This document shows positions 1-13,481 of a DNA stretch of 64,000 nt, one piece after another. Each line of letters opens with the position of its first letter. The stretch's first letter is position 1. Below the pieces are notes generated by a model. The model was not told the DNA's origin. It searched no databases and was given only the letters and a program-made list of their open reading frames with translations. A program made the translations under genes and the position numbers. Source of the stretch: Spirometra erinaceieuropaei (taxonomy: Eukaryota; Platyhelminthes; Cestoda; Diphyllobothriidea; Diphyllobothriidae); assembly GCA_902702965.1 (NCBI GenBank), contig CACRXP010000560.1, forward strand, positions 256,195 through 320,194, read 5' to 3'.

Positions 1-346
1 GTCGGGCTGGATGCTGATGCTGATGCTGATGAGGATGTTGTTGTTGTTGTTGCTGTGGCAGTTGCTGCTGGCCGAGGCATAGCAATTTGTCTGGCATTCA
101 CACCGTCTTCAATGGCTTTCTTCCTTTTAGTAACGCCAAGTGAGGGCCTGGGCCTGGCGACAGGAAGTGACGTATCGCATGAATCACGTTTGTCCACTCT
201 TACCCGTATGATGCCAGTGGGAACTTGTGCATACTGCAGGCGCACATCCACATGCCCCGCTGTCTGCACCTACATATATGTAGATGAAGGCAGCAGAAGC
301 AGTAGTTAGCAGTGCGTCAGGCAATGCAATTGTATGTACATGTTGT

Positions 347-419
<73 letters not shown>

Positions 420-2898
420 GCTTTGCGCAGTCCATGATGCGCATGTGAATTGGGACATGTGGCAGAGCAGTCATGATTGGCAGGCATTGGTAGACCTGCC
501 TGTGCGGACAGCATGCGCAGTAGCATTATGCATTCATGTATGTGGCACAGTAAGGAGTACGTGACCCGCACATGCGGCGCTGGCGGCCTTGGCGATGCTA
601 TTGCAGATCACCGAGGTGGGCATGATGGTTGTGCAGACGGCAGCCGGCAGCCGGCAGCCGGATGAGGCATCAGGTGCAGCAGCAGCAGCAGCAGCAGCAG
701 CGGCAGCGGCAGCGGCAGCGGCAACGGCAGGTGCGTTGAGCAGTGAGGAGATGGGCATTGTGTGATTAGGGATGGATTGGTCGGTTGCATTGCGCATGAG
801 GATGGTTGTGCCGAATGTCTACTAAGTGCAACTGAGGTATGCCTTGCATGATTGTCACATAGTGAGCAGAGGTAATGAGGTGGGATTGTGGTGGAAATAT
901 GACAGTCGGGCTGGATGCTGATGCTGAAGTGGATGTTGCTGTGGCAGTTGCTGTTGGCCGAGGCATAGCAATTTGTCTGGCATTCACACCGTCTTCAATG
1001 GCTTTCTTCCTTTTAGTAACGCCAAGTGAGGGCCTGGGCCTGGCGACAGGAAGTGACGTATCGCATGAATCAGGTTTGTCCACTCTTACCAGTATGATGC
1101 CAGTGGGAATTTGTGCATACGGCAGGCGCACATCCACATGCCCCGCTGTCTGCACCTACATATATGTAGATGAATGCAGCAGAAGCAGTAGTTAGCAGTG
1201 CGTCAGGCAATGCAATTGTATGTACATGTTGTTGTTGTTGTTGTTGTTGTTGCTTTGCGCAGTCCATGATGCGCATGTGAATTGGGACATGTGGCAGAGC
1301 AGTCATGATTGGCAGGCATTGGTAGACCTGTCTGTGCGGACAGCATGCGCAGTAGCATTAGGCATTCATGTATGTGGCACAGTAAGGAGTACGTGGCCCG
1401 CACATGCGGCGCTGGCGGCCTTGGCGATGCTATTGCAGATCACCGAGGTGGGCATGTCGGATGTGCAAACGGCAGCCGGCAGCCGGCAGCCGGATGAGGC
1501 ATCAGGTGCAGCAGCAGCAGCAGCAGCGGCAGCGGCAGCGGCAGCGGCAACGGCAGGTGCGTGGAGCAGTGAGGAGATGGGCATTGTGTGATTAGAGATG
1601 GATTGGTCGGTTGCATTGCGCATGAGGATGGTTGTGCCGAATGTCTACTAAGTGCCACTGAGGTATGCCTTGCATGATTGTCACATAGTGAGCAGAGGTA
1701 ATGAGGTGGGATTTTGGTGGAAATATGACAGTCGGGCTGGATGCTGATGCTGATGCTGATGAGGATGTTTTTGTTGTTGTTGCTGTGGCAGTTGCTGTTG
1801 GCCGAGGCATAGCAATTTGTCTGGCATTCACACCGTCTTCAATGGCTTTCTTCCTTTTAGTAACGCCAAGTGAGGGCCTGGGCCTGGCGACAGGAAGTGA
1901 CGTATCGCATGAATCAGGTTTGTCCACTCTTACCAGTATGATGCCAGTGGGAACTTGTGCATACTGCAGGCGCACATCCACATGCCCCGCTGTCTGCACC
2001 TACATATATGTAGATGAAGGCAGCAGAAGCAGTAGTTAGCAGTGCGTCAGGCAATGCAATTGTATGTACATGTTGTTGTTGTTGTTGTTGTTGCTTTGCG
2101 CAGTCCATGATGCGCATGTGAATTGGGACATGTGGCAGAGCAGTCATGATTGGCAGGCATTGGTAGACCTGCCTGTGCGGACAGCATGCGCAGTAGCATT
2201 AGGCATTCATGTATGTGGCACAGTAAGGAGTACGTGGCCCGCACATGCGGCGCTGGCGGCCTTGGCGATGCTATTGCAGATCACCGAGGTGGGCATGTCG
2301 GATGTGCAGACGGCAGCCGGAGGCGGCAGCCGGATGAGGCATCAGGTGCAGCAGCAGCGGCAGCGGCAGCGGCAACGTCAACGTCAGTTGCGTGGAGCAG
2401 TGAGGAGATGGGCATTGTGTGTTTAGGGATGGATTGGTCGGTTGCATTGCGCATGAGGATGGTTGTGCCGAATGTCTACTAAGTGCAACTGAGGTATGCC
2501 TTGCATGATTGTCACATAGTGAGCAGAGGTAACGAGGTGGGATTTTGGTGGAAATATGACAGTCGGGCTGGATGCTGATGCTGATGCTGATGAGGATGTT
2601 GTTGTTGTTGTTGTTGTTGTTGCTGTTGGCCGATGCATAGCATTTTGTATGGCATTCACACCGTCTTCAATGGCTTTCTTCCTTTTAGTAACGCCAAGTG
2701 AGGGCCTGGGTCTGGCGACAGGAAGTGACGTATCGCATGAATCAGGTTTGTCCACTCTTACCAGTATGATGCCAGTGGGAACTTGTGCATACTGCAGGCG
2801 CACATCCACATGCCCCGCTGTCTGCACCTACATATATGTAGACGAATGCAGCAGAAGCAGAAGTTAGCAGTGCGTCAGGCAATGCAATTGTATGTACA

Positions 2899-2930
<32 letters not shown>

Positions 2931-5900
2931 TTGTTGCTTTGCGCAGTCCATGATGCGCATGTGAATTGGGACATGTGGCAGAGCAGTCATGATTGGCAGG
3001 CATTGGTAGACCTGCCTGTGCGGACAGCATGCGCAGTAGCATTAGGCATTCATGTATGTGGCACAGTAAGGAGTACGTGGCCCGCACATGCGGCGCTGGC
3101 GGCCTTGGCTATGCTATTGCAGATCACCGAGGTGTGCATGATGGTTGTGCAGACGGCAGCCGACAGCCGGCAGCCGAATGAGGCATCAGGTGCAGCAGCA
3201 GCAGCAGCAGCAGCAGCGGCAGCGGCAGCGGCAACGGCAGGTGCGTGGAGCAGTGAGGAGATGGGCATTGTGTGATTAGAGATGGATTGGTCGGTTGCAT
3301 TGCGCATGAGGATGGTTGTGCCGAATGTCTACTAAGTGCAACTGAGGTATGCCTTGCATGATTGTCACATAGTGAGCAGAGGTAATGAGGTGGGATTGTG
3401 GTGGAAATATGACAGTCGGGCTGGATGCTGATGCTGATGCTGATGAGGATGTTGTTGTTGTTGTTGTTGTTGCTGTGGCAGTTGCTGTTGGCCGAGGCAT
3501 AGCATTTTGTATGGCATTCACACCGTCTTCAATGGCTTTCTTCCTTTTAGTAACGCCAAGTGAGTGCCTGGGCCTGGCGACAGGAAGTGACGTATCGCAT
3601 GAATCATGTTTGTCCACTCTTACCAGTATGATGCCAGTGGGAACTTGTGCATACTGCAGGCGCACATCCACATGCCCCGCTGTTTGCACCTACATATATG
3701 TAGATGAAGGCAGCAGAAGCAGTAGTTAGCAGTGCGTCAGGCAATGCAATTGTATGTACATGTTGTTGTTGTTGTTGTTGTTGCTTTGCGCAGTCCATGA
3801 TGCGCATGTGAATTGGGACATGTGGCAGAGCAGTCATGATTGGCAGGCATTGGTAGACCTGCCTGTGCGGACAGCATGCGCAGTAGCATTAGGCATTAAT
3901 GTATGTGGCACAGTAAGGAGTACGTGGCCCGCACATGCGGCGCTGGCGGCCTTGGCGATGCTATTGCAGATCACCGAGGTGGGCATGATGGTTGCGCAGA
4001 CGGCAGCCGGCAGCCGGCAGCCGGATGAGGCATCAGGTGCAGCCGAAGCAGCAGCAGCGGCAGCGTCAGCGGCAGCGGCAGCGGCAGCGGCAACGGCAGG
4101 TGCGTGGAGCAGTGAGGAGATGGGCATTGTGTGATTAGAGATGGATTGGTCGGTTGCATTGCGCATGAGGATGGTTGTGCCGAATGTCTACTAAGTGCAA
4201 CTGAGGTATGCCTTGCATGTATGTCACATAGTGAGCAGAGGTAATGAGGTGGGATTGTGGTGGAAATATGACAGTCGGGCTGGTTGCTGATGCTGATGCT
4301 GATGAGGATGTTGTTGTTGTTGTTGTTGCTGTGGCAGTTGCTGTTGGCCGAGGCATAGCAATTTGTCTGGCATTCACACCGCCTTCAATGGCTTTATTCC
4401 TTTTAGTAACGCCAAGTGAGGGCCTGGACCTGGCGACAGGAAGTGACGTATCGCATGAATCAGGTTTGTCCACTCTTACCAGTATGATGCCAGTGGGAAC
4501 TTGTGCATACTGCAGGCGCACATCCACATGCCCCGCTGTCTGCACCTACATATATGTAGATGAAGGCAGCAGAAGCAGTAGTTAGCAGTGCGTCAGGCAA
4601 TGCAATTGTATGTACATGTTGTTGTTGTTGTTGTTGTTGTTGTTGCTTTGCGCAGTCCATGATGCGCATGTGAATTGGGACATGTGGCAGAGCAGTCAAG
4701 ATTGGCAGGCATTGGTAGACCTGCCTGTGCGGACAGCATGCGCAGTAGCATTAGGCATTCATGTATGTGGCACAGTAAGGAGTACGTGGCCCGCACATGC
4801 GGCGCTGGCGGCCTTGGCGATGCTATTGCAGATCACCGAGGTGGGCATGTCGGATGTGCAGACGGCAGCCGGCAGCCGGCAGCCGGATGAGGTATCAGGT
4901 GCAGCCGAAGCAGCAGCGGCGGCAGCAGAGGCAGCGGCAACGGCAGGTTCTTGGAGCAGTGAGGTGATGGGCATTGTGTGATTAGAGATGGATTGGTCGG
5001 TTGCATTGCGCATGAGGATGGTTGTGCCGAATGTATTCTATGTGCAACTGAGGTATGCCTTGCATGATTGTCACATAGTGAGCAGAGGTAATGAGGTGGG
5101 ATTGTGGTGGAAATATGACAGGCGGTCTGGATGCTGATGCTGATGAGGATGTTGTTGTTGTTGTTGCTGTGGCAGTTGCTGTTGGCCGAGGCATAGCAAT
5201 TTGTCTGGCATTCACACCGTCTTCAATGGCTTTCTTCCTTTTAGTAACGCCAAGTGAGGGTCTGGGCCTGGCGACAGGAAGTGACGTATCGCATGAATCA
5301 GGTTTGTCCACTCTTACCAGTATGATGCCAGTGGGAACTTGTGCATACTGCAGGCGCACATCCACATGCCCCGCTGTCTGCACCTACATATATGTAGATG
5401 AAGGCAGCAGAAGAAGTAGTTAGCAGTGCGTCAGGCAATGCAATTGTATGTACATGTTGTTGTTGTTGTTGTTGCTTTGCGCAGTCCATGATGCGCATGT
5501 GAATTTGGACATGTGGCAGAGCAGTCATGATTGGCAGGCATTGGTAGACCTGCCTGTGCGGACAGCATGCGCAGTAGCATTAGGCATTCATGTATGTGGC
5601 ACAGTAAGGAGTACGTGGCCCGCACATGCGGCGCTGGCGGCCTTGGCGATGCTACTGCAGATCACCGAGGTGGGCATGATGGTTGTGCAGACGGCAGCCG
5701 GCAGCCGGCAGCCGGATGAGGCATCAGGTGCAGCCGAAGCAGCAGCAGCGGCAACGGCAGCGGCAGCGGCAACGGCAGGTGCGTGGAGCAGTGAGGAGTT
5801 GGGCATTGTGTGATTAGGGATGGATTGGTCGGTTGCATTGCGCATGAGGATGGTTGTGCCGAATGTCTACTAAGTGCAACTGAGGTATGCCTTGCATGAT

Positions 5901-7148
5901 TGTCACATAGTGAGCAGAGGTAATGAGGTGGGATTGTGGTGGAAATATGACAGTCGGGCTGGATGCTGATGCTGATGCCGATGAGGATGTCGTTGTTGTT
6001 GCTGCTGTTGCTGTGGCAGTTGCTGTTGGCCGAGGCATAGCATTTTGTCTGGCATTCACACCGTCTTCAATGGCTTTCTTCCTTTTAGAAACGCCAAGTG
6101 AGGGCCTGGGCCTGGCGACAGGAAGTGACGTATCGCATGAATCAGGTTTGTCCACTCTTACCCGTATGATGCCAGTGGGAACTTGTGCATACTGCAGGCG
6201 CACATCCACATGCCCCGCTGTCTGCACCTACATATATGTAGATGAAGGCAGCAGAAGCAGTAGTTAGCAGTGCGTCAGGCAATGCAATTGTATGTACATG
6301 TTGTTGTTGTGGTTGTTGTTGTTGTTGCTTTGCGCAGTCCATGATGCGCATGTGAATTGGGACATGTGGCAGAGCAGTCATGATTGGCAGGCATTGGTAG
6401 ACCTGCCTGTGCGGACAGCATGCGCAGTAGCATTAGGCATTCATGTATGTGGCACAGTAAGGAGTACGTGGCCCGCACATGCGGCGCTGGCGGCCTTGGC
6501 GATGCTATTGCAGATCACCGAGGTGGGCATGATGGTTGTGCAGACGGCAGCCGGCAGCCGGCAGCCGGATGAGGCATCAGGTGCAGCCGAAGCAGCAGCA
6601 GCGGCAGCGTCAGCGGCAGCGGCAACGGCACGTTCGTGGAGCAGTGAGGAGATGGGCATTGTAAGATTAGAGATGTATTGGTCGGTTGCATTGCGCATGA
6701 GGATGGTTGTGCCGAATGTCTACTATGTGCAACTGAGGTATGCCTTGCATGATTGTCACATAGTGAGCAGAGGTAACGAGGTGGGATTGTGGTGGAAATA
6801 TGACAGTCGGGCTGGATGCTGATGCTGATGCTGATGAGGATGTTGTTGTTTTTGTTGTTGCTGTGGCAGTTGCTGTTGGCCGAGGCATGGCAATTTGTCT
6901 GGCATTCACACCGTCTTCAATGGCTTTCTTCCTTTTAGTAACGCCAAGTGAGGGCCTGGGCCTGGCGACAGGAAGTGACGTATCGCATGAATCAGGTTTG
7001 TCCACTCTTACCAGTATGATGCCAGTGGGAACTTGTGCATACTGCAGGCGCACATCCACATGCCCCGCTGTCTGCACCTACATATATGTAGATGAAGGCA
7101 GCAGAAGCAGTAGTTAGCAGTGCGTCAGGCAATGCAATTGTATGTACA

Positions 7149-7191
<43 letters not shown>

Positions 7192-9677
7192 GCTTTGCGC
7201 AGTCCATGATGCGCATGTGAATTGGGACATGTGGCAGAGCAGTCATGATTGGCAGGCATTGGTAGACCTGCCTGTGCGGACAGCATGCGCAGTAGCATTA
7301 GGCATTCATGTATGTGGCACAGTAAGGAGTACGTGGCCCGCACATGCCGCGCTGGCGGCCTAGGCGATGCTATTGCAGATCACCGAGGTGGGCATGATGG
7401 TTGTGCAGACGGCAGCCGGCAGCCGGCAGCCGGATGAGGCATCAGGTGCAGCCGAAGCAACAGCAGCAGCAGCAGCGTCAGCGGCAACGGCAGGTGCGTG
7501 GATCAGTGAGGAGATGGGCATTGTGTGATTAGGGATGTATTGGTCGGTTGCATTGCGCATGAGGATGGTTGTGCCGAATGTCTACTAAGTGCAACTGAGG
7601 TATGCCTTGCATGATTGTCACGTAGTGAGCAGAGGTAATGAGGTGGGATTTTGGTGGAAATATGACAGTCGGGCTGGATGCTGATGCTGATGAGGATGTT
7701 GTTGTTGTTGTTGCTGCTGTGGCAGTTGCTGTTGGCCGAGGCATAGCAATTTGTCTGGCATTCACACCGTCTTCAATGGCTTTCTTCCTTTTAGTAACGC
7801 CAAGTGAGGGCCTGGGCCTGGCGACAGGAAGTGACGTATCGCATGAATCAGGTTTGTCCACTCTTACCAGTATGATGCCAGTGGGAACTTGTGCATACTG
7901 CAGGCGCACATCCACATGCCCCGCTGTCTGCACCTACATATATGTAGATGAAGGCAGCAGAAGCAGTAGTTAGCAGTGCGTCAGGCAATGCAATTGTATG
8001 TACATGTTGTTGTTGTTGTTGTTGTTGCTTTGCGCAGTCCATGATGCGCATGTGAATTGGGACATGTGGCAGAGCAGTCATGATTGGCAGGCATTGGTAG
8101 ACCTGCCTGTGCGGACAGCATGCGCAGTAGCATTAGGCATTCATGTATTTGGCACAGTAAGGAGTACGTGGCCCACACATGCGGCGCTGGCGGCCTTGGC
8201 GATGCTAATGCAGATCACCGAGGTGGGCATGATGGTTGTGCAGACGGCAGCCGGCAGCCGGCAGCCGGATGAGGCATCAGGTGCAGCCGAACCAGCAGCA
8301 GCAGCAGCGGCACCGGCAGCGGCAGCGGCAGCGGCAACGGCAGGTGCGTGGAGCAGTGAGGAGATGGGCATTGTGTGATTAGAGATGGATTGGTCGGTTG
8401 CATTGCGCATGAGGATGGTTGTGCCGAATGTCTACTAAGTGCAACTGAGGTATGCCTTGCATGATTGTCACATAGTGAGCAGAGGTAATGAGGTGGGATT
8501 TTGGTGGAAATATGACAGTCGGGCTGGATGCTGATGCTGATGCTGATGAGGATGTTGTTGTTGTTGTTGTTGCTGTGGCAGTTGCTGTTGGCCGAGGCAT
8601 AGCAATTTGTCTGGCATTCACACCGTCTTCAATGGCTTTCTTCCTTTTAGTAACGCCAAGTGAGGGCCTGGGCCTGGCGACAGGAAGTGACGTATCGCAT
8701 GAATCAGGTTTGTCCACTCTTACCAGTATGATGCCAGTGGGAACTTGTGCATACTGCAGGCGCACATCCACATGCCCCGCTGTCTGCACCTACATATATG
8801 TAGATGAAGGCAGCAGAAGCAGTAGGTAGCAGTGCGTCAGGCAATGCAATTGTATGCACATGTTGTTGTTGCTGTTGTTGCTTTGCGCAGTCCATGATGC
8901 GCATGTGAACTGGGACATGTGGCAGAGCAGTCATGACTGGCAGTCATTGGTAGACCTGCCTGTGCGGACAGCATGCGCAGTAGCATTAGGCATTCATGTA
9001 TGTGGCACAGTAAGGAGTACGTGGCCCGCACATGCGGCGCTGGCGGCCTTGGCGATGCTATTGCAGATCACCGAGGTGGGCATGATGGTTGTGCAGACGG
9101 CAGCCGGCAGCCGGCAGCCGGATGAGGCAGCAGGTGCAGCCGAAGCAACAGCAGCAGCAGCAGCGGCAGCGGCAACGGCAGGTGCGTGGAGCAGTGAGGA
9201 GATGGGCATTGTGTGACTAGAGACAGATCGGTCGTTTGCATTGCGCATGAGGATGGTTGTGCCGAATGTCTACTAAGTGCAACGGAGGTATGCCTTGCAT
9301 GATTGTCACATAGTGAGCAGAGGTAATGAGGTGGGATTTTGGTGGAAATATGACAGTTGGGCTGGATGCTGATGCTGATGAGGATGTTGTTGCTGCTGTT
9401 GCTGCTGGCCGAGGCATAGCAATTTGTCTGGCATTCACACCGTCTTCAATGGCTTTCTTCCTTTTAGTAACGCCAAGTGAGGGCCTGGGCCTGGCGACAG
9501 GAAGTGACGTATCGCATGAATCAGGTTTGTCCACTCTTACCAGTATGATGCCAGTGGGAACTTGTGCATACTGCAGGCGCACATCCACATGCCCCGCTGT
9601 CTGCACCTACATATATGTAGATGAAGGCAGCAGAAGCAGTAGTTAGCAGTGCGTCAGGCAATGCAATTGTATGTACA

Positions 9678-9712
<35 letters not shown>

Positions 9713-12396
9713 TTGTTGTTGCTTTGCGCAGTCCATGATGCGCATGTGAATTGGGACATGTGGCAGAGCAGTCATGATTGGCAGGCATTGGTAGACCTGC
9801 CTGTGCGGACAGCATGCGCAGTAGCATTAGGCATTCATGTATGTGGCACAGTAAGGAGTACGTGGCCCGCACATGCGGCGCTGGCGGCCTTGGCGATGCT
9901 ATTGCAGATCACCGAGGTGGGCATGATGGTTGTGCAGACGGCAGCCGGCAGCCGGCAGCCGGATGAGGCATCAGGTGCAGCCGAATCAGCAGCAGCGGCA
10001 ACGGCAGCGGCAGCGGCAGCGGCAACGGCAGGTGCGTGGAGCAGTGAGGAGATGGGCATTGTGTGATTAGAGATGGATTGGTCGGTTGCATTGCGCATGA
10101 GGATGGTTGTGCCGAATGTCTACTAAGTGCAACTGAGGTATGCCTTGCATGATTGTCACATAGTGATCAGAGGTAATGAGGTGGGATTTTCGTGGAAATA
10201 TGACAGTCGGGCTGGATGCTGATGCTGATGCTGATGAGGATGTTGTTATTGTTGTTGCTGTGGCAGTTGCTGTTGGCCGAGGCATAGCAATTTGTCTGGC
10301 ATTCACACCGTCTTCAATGGCTTTCTTCCTTTTAGTAACGCCAAGTGAGGGCCTGGGCCTGGCGACAGGAAGTGACGTATCGCATGAATCAGGTTTGTCC
10401 ACTCTTACCAGTATGATGCCAGTGGGAACTTGTGCATACTGCAGGCGCACATCCACATGCCCCGCTGTCTGCACCTACATATATGTAGATGAAGGCAGCA
10501 GAAGCAGTAGTTAGCAGTGCGTCAGGCAATGCAATTGTATGTACATGTTGTTGTTGTTGTTGTTGTTGTTGTTCTTGCTTTGCGCAGTCCATGATGCGCA
10601 TGTGAATTGGGACATGTGGCAGAGCAGTCATGATTGGCAGGCATTGGTAGACCTGCCTGTGCGGACAGCATGCGCAGTAGCATTAGGCATTCATGTATGT
10701 GGCACAGTAAGGAGTACGTGGCCCGCACATGCGGCGCTGGCGGCCTTGGCGATGCTATTGCAGATCACCGAGGTGGGCATGATGGTTGTGCAGACGGCAG
10801 CCGGCAGCCGGCAGCCGGATGAGGCATCAGGTGCAGCCGAAGCAGCAGCAGCAGCAGCAGCGGCAGCGGCAACGGCAGGTGCGTGGAGCTGTGAGGAGAC
10901 GGGAATTGTGTGATTAGAGATGGATTGGTCGGTTGCATTGCGCATGAGGATGGTTGTGCCGAATGTCTACTAAGTGCAACTGAGGTATGCCTTGCATGAT
11001 TGTCACATAGTGAGCAGAGGTAATGAGGTGGGATTGTGGTGGAAATATGACAGTCGGACTGGATGCTGATGCTGATGCTGATAAGGATGTTGTTGTTGTT
11101 GTTGCTGTGGCAGTTGCTGTTGGCCGAGGCATAGCAATTTGTCTGGCATTCACACCGTCTTCAATGGCTATCTTCCTTTTAGTAACGCCAAGTGAGGGCC
11201 TGGGCCTGGCGACAGGAAGTGACGTATCGCATGAATCAGGTTTGTCCACTCTTACCAGTATGATGCCAGTGGGAACTTGTGCATACTGCAGGCGCACATC
11301 CACATGCCCCGCTGTCTGCACCTACATATATGTAGATGAAGGCAGCAGAAGCAGTAGTTAGCAGTGCGTCAGGCAATGCAATTGTATGTACATGTTGTTG
11401 TTGTTGTTGTTGTTGTTGTTCTTGCTTTGCGCAGTCCATGATGCGCATGTGAATTGGGACATGTGGCAGAGCAGTCATGATTGGCAGGCATTGGTAGACC
11501 TGCCTGTGCGGACAGCATGCGCAGTAGCATTAGGCATTCATGTATGTGGCACAGTAAGTAGTACGTGGCCCGCACATGCGGCGCTGGTGGCCTTGGCGAT
11601 GCTAATGCAGATCACCGAGGTGGGCATGATGGTTGTGCAGACGGCAGCCGGCAGCCGGCAGCCGGATGAGGCATCAGGTGCAGCCGAAGCAGCAGCAGCG
11701 GCAGCGGCAGCGGCAGCGTCAAGGGCAGTTGCGTGGAGCAGTGAGGAGATGGGCATTGTGTGATTAGAGATGGATTGGTCGGTTGCATTGCGCATGAGGG
11801 TGGTTGTGCCGAATGTCTACTAAGTGCAACTGAGGTATGCCTTGCATGATTGTCACATAGTGAGCAGAGGTAATGAGGTGGGATTGTGGTGGAAATATGA
11901 CAGTCGGGCTGGATGCTGATGCTGATGAGGATGTTGTTGTTGTTGTTGTTGCTGTGGCAGTTGCTGTTGGCCGAGGCATAGCAATTTGTCTGGCATTCAC
12001 ACCGTCTTCAATGGCTTTCTTCCTTTTAGTAACGCCAAGTGAGGGCCTGGGCCTGGCGACAGGAAGTGACGTATCGCATGAATCAGGTTTGTCCACTCTT
12101 ACCAGTATGATGCCAGTGGGAACTTGTGCATACTGCAGGCGCACATCCACATGCCCCGCTGTCTGCACCTACATATATGTAGATGAAGGCAGCAGAAGCA
12201 GTAGTTAGCAGTGCGTCAGGCAATGCAATTGTATGTACATGTTGTTGTTGCTGTTGTTGTTGTTGCTTTGCGCAGTCCATGATGCGCATGTGAATTGGGA
12301 CATGTGGCAGAGCAGTCATGATTGGCAGGCGTTGGTAGACCTGTCTGTGCGGACAGCATGCGCAGTAGCATTAGGCGTTCATCTATGTGGCACAGT
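1..12396. repeat. Tandem satellite array, about 850 bp unit, 14 complete units plus a partial one
   Basis: Unit starts (the GTCGGGCTGGATG landmark) lie near 1, 905, 1732, 2563, 3415, 4274, 5120, 5953, 6807, 7668, 8517, 9356, 10206, 11052 and 11902, so units are roughly 820-905 bp long. Each unit carries three trinucleotide-rich tracts: GATGCT followed by (GTT)n; (TTG)n just before CTTTGCGCAG; and (GCA)n/(GGCAGC)n after GATGAGGCATCAGGTGCAGC. Tract length changes from unit to unit: the middle tract ranges from about 7 to about 28 triplets and is longest in the first unit. Neighbouring units 10539 and 11386 share the same TTC interruption in that tract, suggesting local duplication. The sequence outside the tracts is highly conserved. 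Open frames exist on both strands in every unit, but substitutions between units change residues freely, so I read the array as noncoding. It runs off the left end of the window. Confidence 0.97.
12385..12396. repeat. Left target-site duplication of the LINE
   Basis: ATGTGGCACAGT is satellite sequence at the left junction. It recurs as ATGTGGCATAGT at 17785-17796, where the array resumes with the base that would follow it in an uninterrupted unit. One mismatch in 12 fits a target-site duplication that has aged slightly. Confidence 0.75.
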
Positions 12397-13481
12397 GACT
12401 TTTCGACCATCGGTTTCGATGATGTCCATCGTGTGCCCCACAGTTGCTGCAGCAATGGGTGCAGTGACATTGTCTTACGCAGGAGTTTATTGTGCCGTTT
12501 GACTTGCGTAGTATCTACCTGCACCCTCTCCTCCTCCCTCGCCCTAGCCCGTTTTCGAGTCTGTGTCAAGACGTCCGGAGACGAGACGCCGTAGTTTGAT
12601 GTCTCGTTCTCATCCTCAGCTTGGCTTTCCACCACACCCCCTGGCCCACACAACAAATAACCAGGATTTCAACCAACACAACAGAGATTTCGAGGCTGGC
12701 GCGTCCGAAGCCGCACCTGGGCGTGCCGCCAACGCCTGGCTCGGATCCCACACTGTGATGGGAGTGCCATAAGGGCCACATTAAAAAGGAGCCATTGCAG
12801 CCTGACTCTCAGACCGCCTGCGGTCTAGGAGGAGGTCCAAGTTACCCCGTCAGTTGGCAACCTTCCAAGCCACGGCTTTTAGCGCACCGTAATAGCTTCA
12901 AGCGCGTCACATTGTTTATAGTGAGGGGAAGTACGCTGAGTCGTCGACCTCACTCTCCCTTCCCACTACCACACCCCAGCCGCTGTCCGATTCGGTCAGC
13001 AGACTGGAATGGGGAGTGGGCGCGGTGGCTGTCATGGTCGACTGACCATGTCTGCGCGCGCCACGGCACGACCTGGCCCCCCATACACACAAAACCAGGA
13101 TTTCACACAACGGGCGTTGAACGGCGTGTCTCTCACTTGCGTGAGAGTTCCGTGGAAGGTGCGGTTTCAGCCCGTTCCCAGCCCACCAGTCCGCCACTCC
13201 ACACAACACACGCACAACGCGACGAACTGCGTGAACCGAGAGCGGGCGTCAATCAGCAACCTTCCTATCCACGACGCTTGACGTTTCGGGATAGTCTTGG
13301 ACTCAAGTCACCCGTGCAGCCGAAGCCGCATGGGGACCGAGTCGAGATGCGGACTTACCACTTGCGTGGGAGGTGGCAGTTGGGTGCATGAGGTGTGTGA
13401 GTGTTGATTTCTGGTGGGGTGATGGTGGTGGTGGAGGAGGAGGTAGGGAGTGAGTGAATGTGTGGTGTGGCCGGCGGTTGT
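12397..13481 (-). other. LINE 3' untranslated region
   Basis: GC-rich sequence between the last zinc finger and the left target duplication, with no plausible coding frame. Two stretches (about 12620-12680 and 13070-13110) share a CCACA...AACCAGGATTTCA motif, so the region contains a diverged internal duplication. It ends without a poly-A tail. Confidence 0.7.

Noticed and set aside
905..12000. CTGATGAGGATG in each satellite unit as a hammerhead 5' core
   Set aside because: No GAAA element or pairing stems follow; CTGATG repeats are simply part of the GATGCT tract.
13262..13320. GAAACGTC on the minus strand in the LINE 3' region as a hammerhead
   Set aside because: The 3' half fits, but no CTGATGA-like core or stem I lies at the right distance, so it is left as a weak resemblance.
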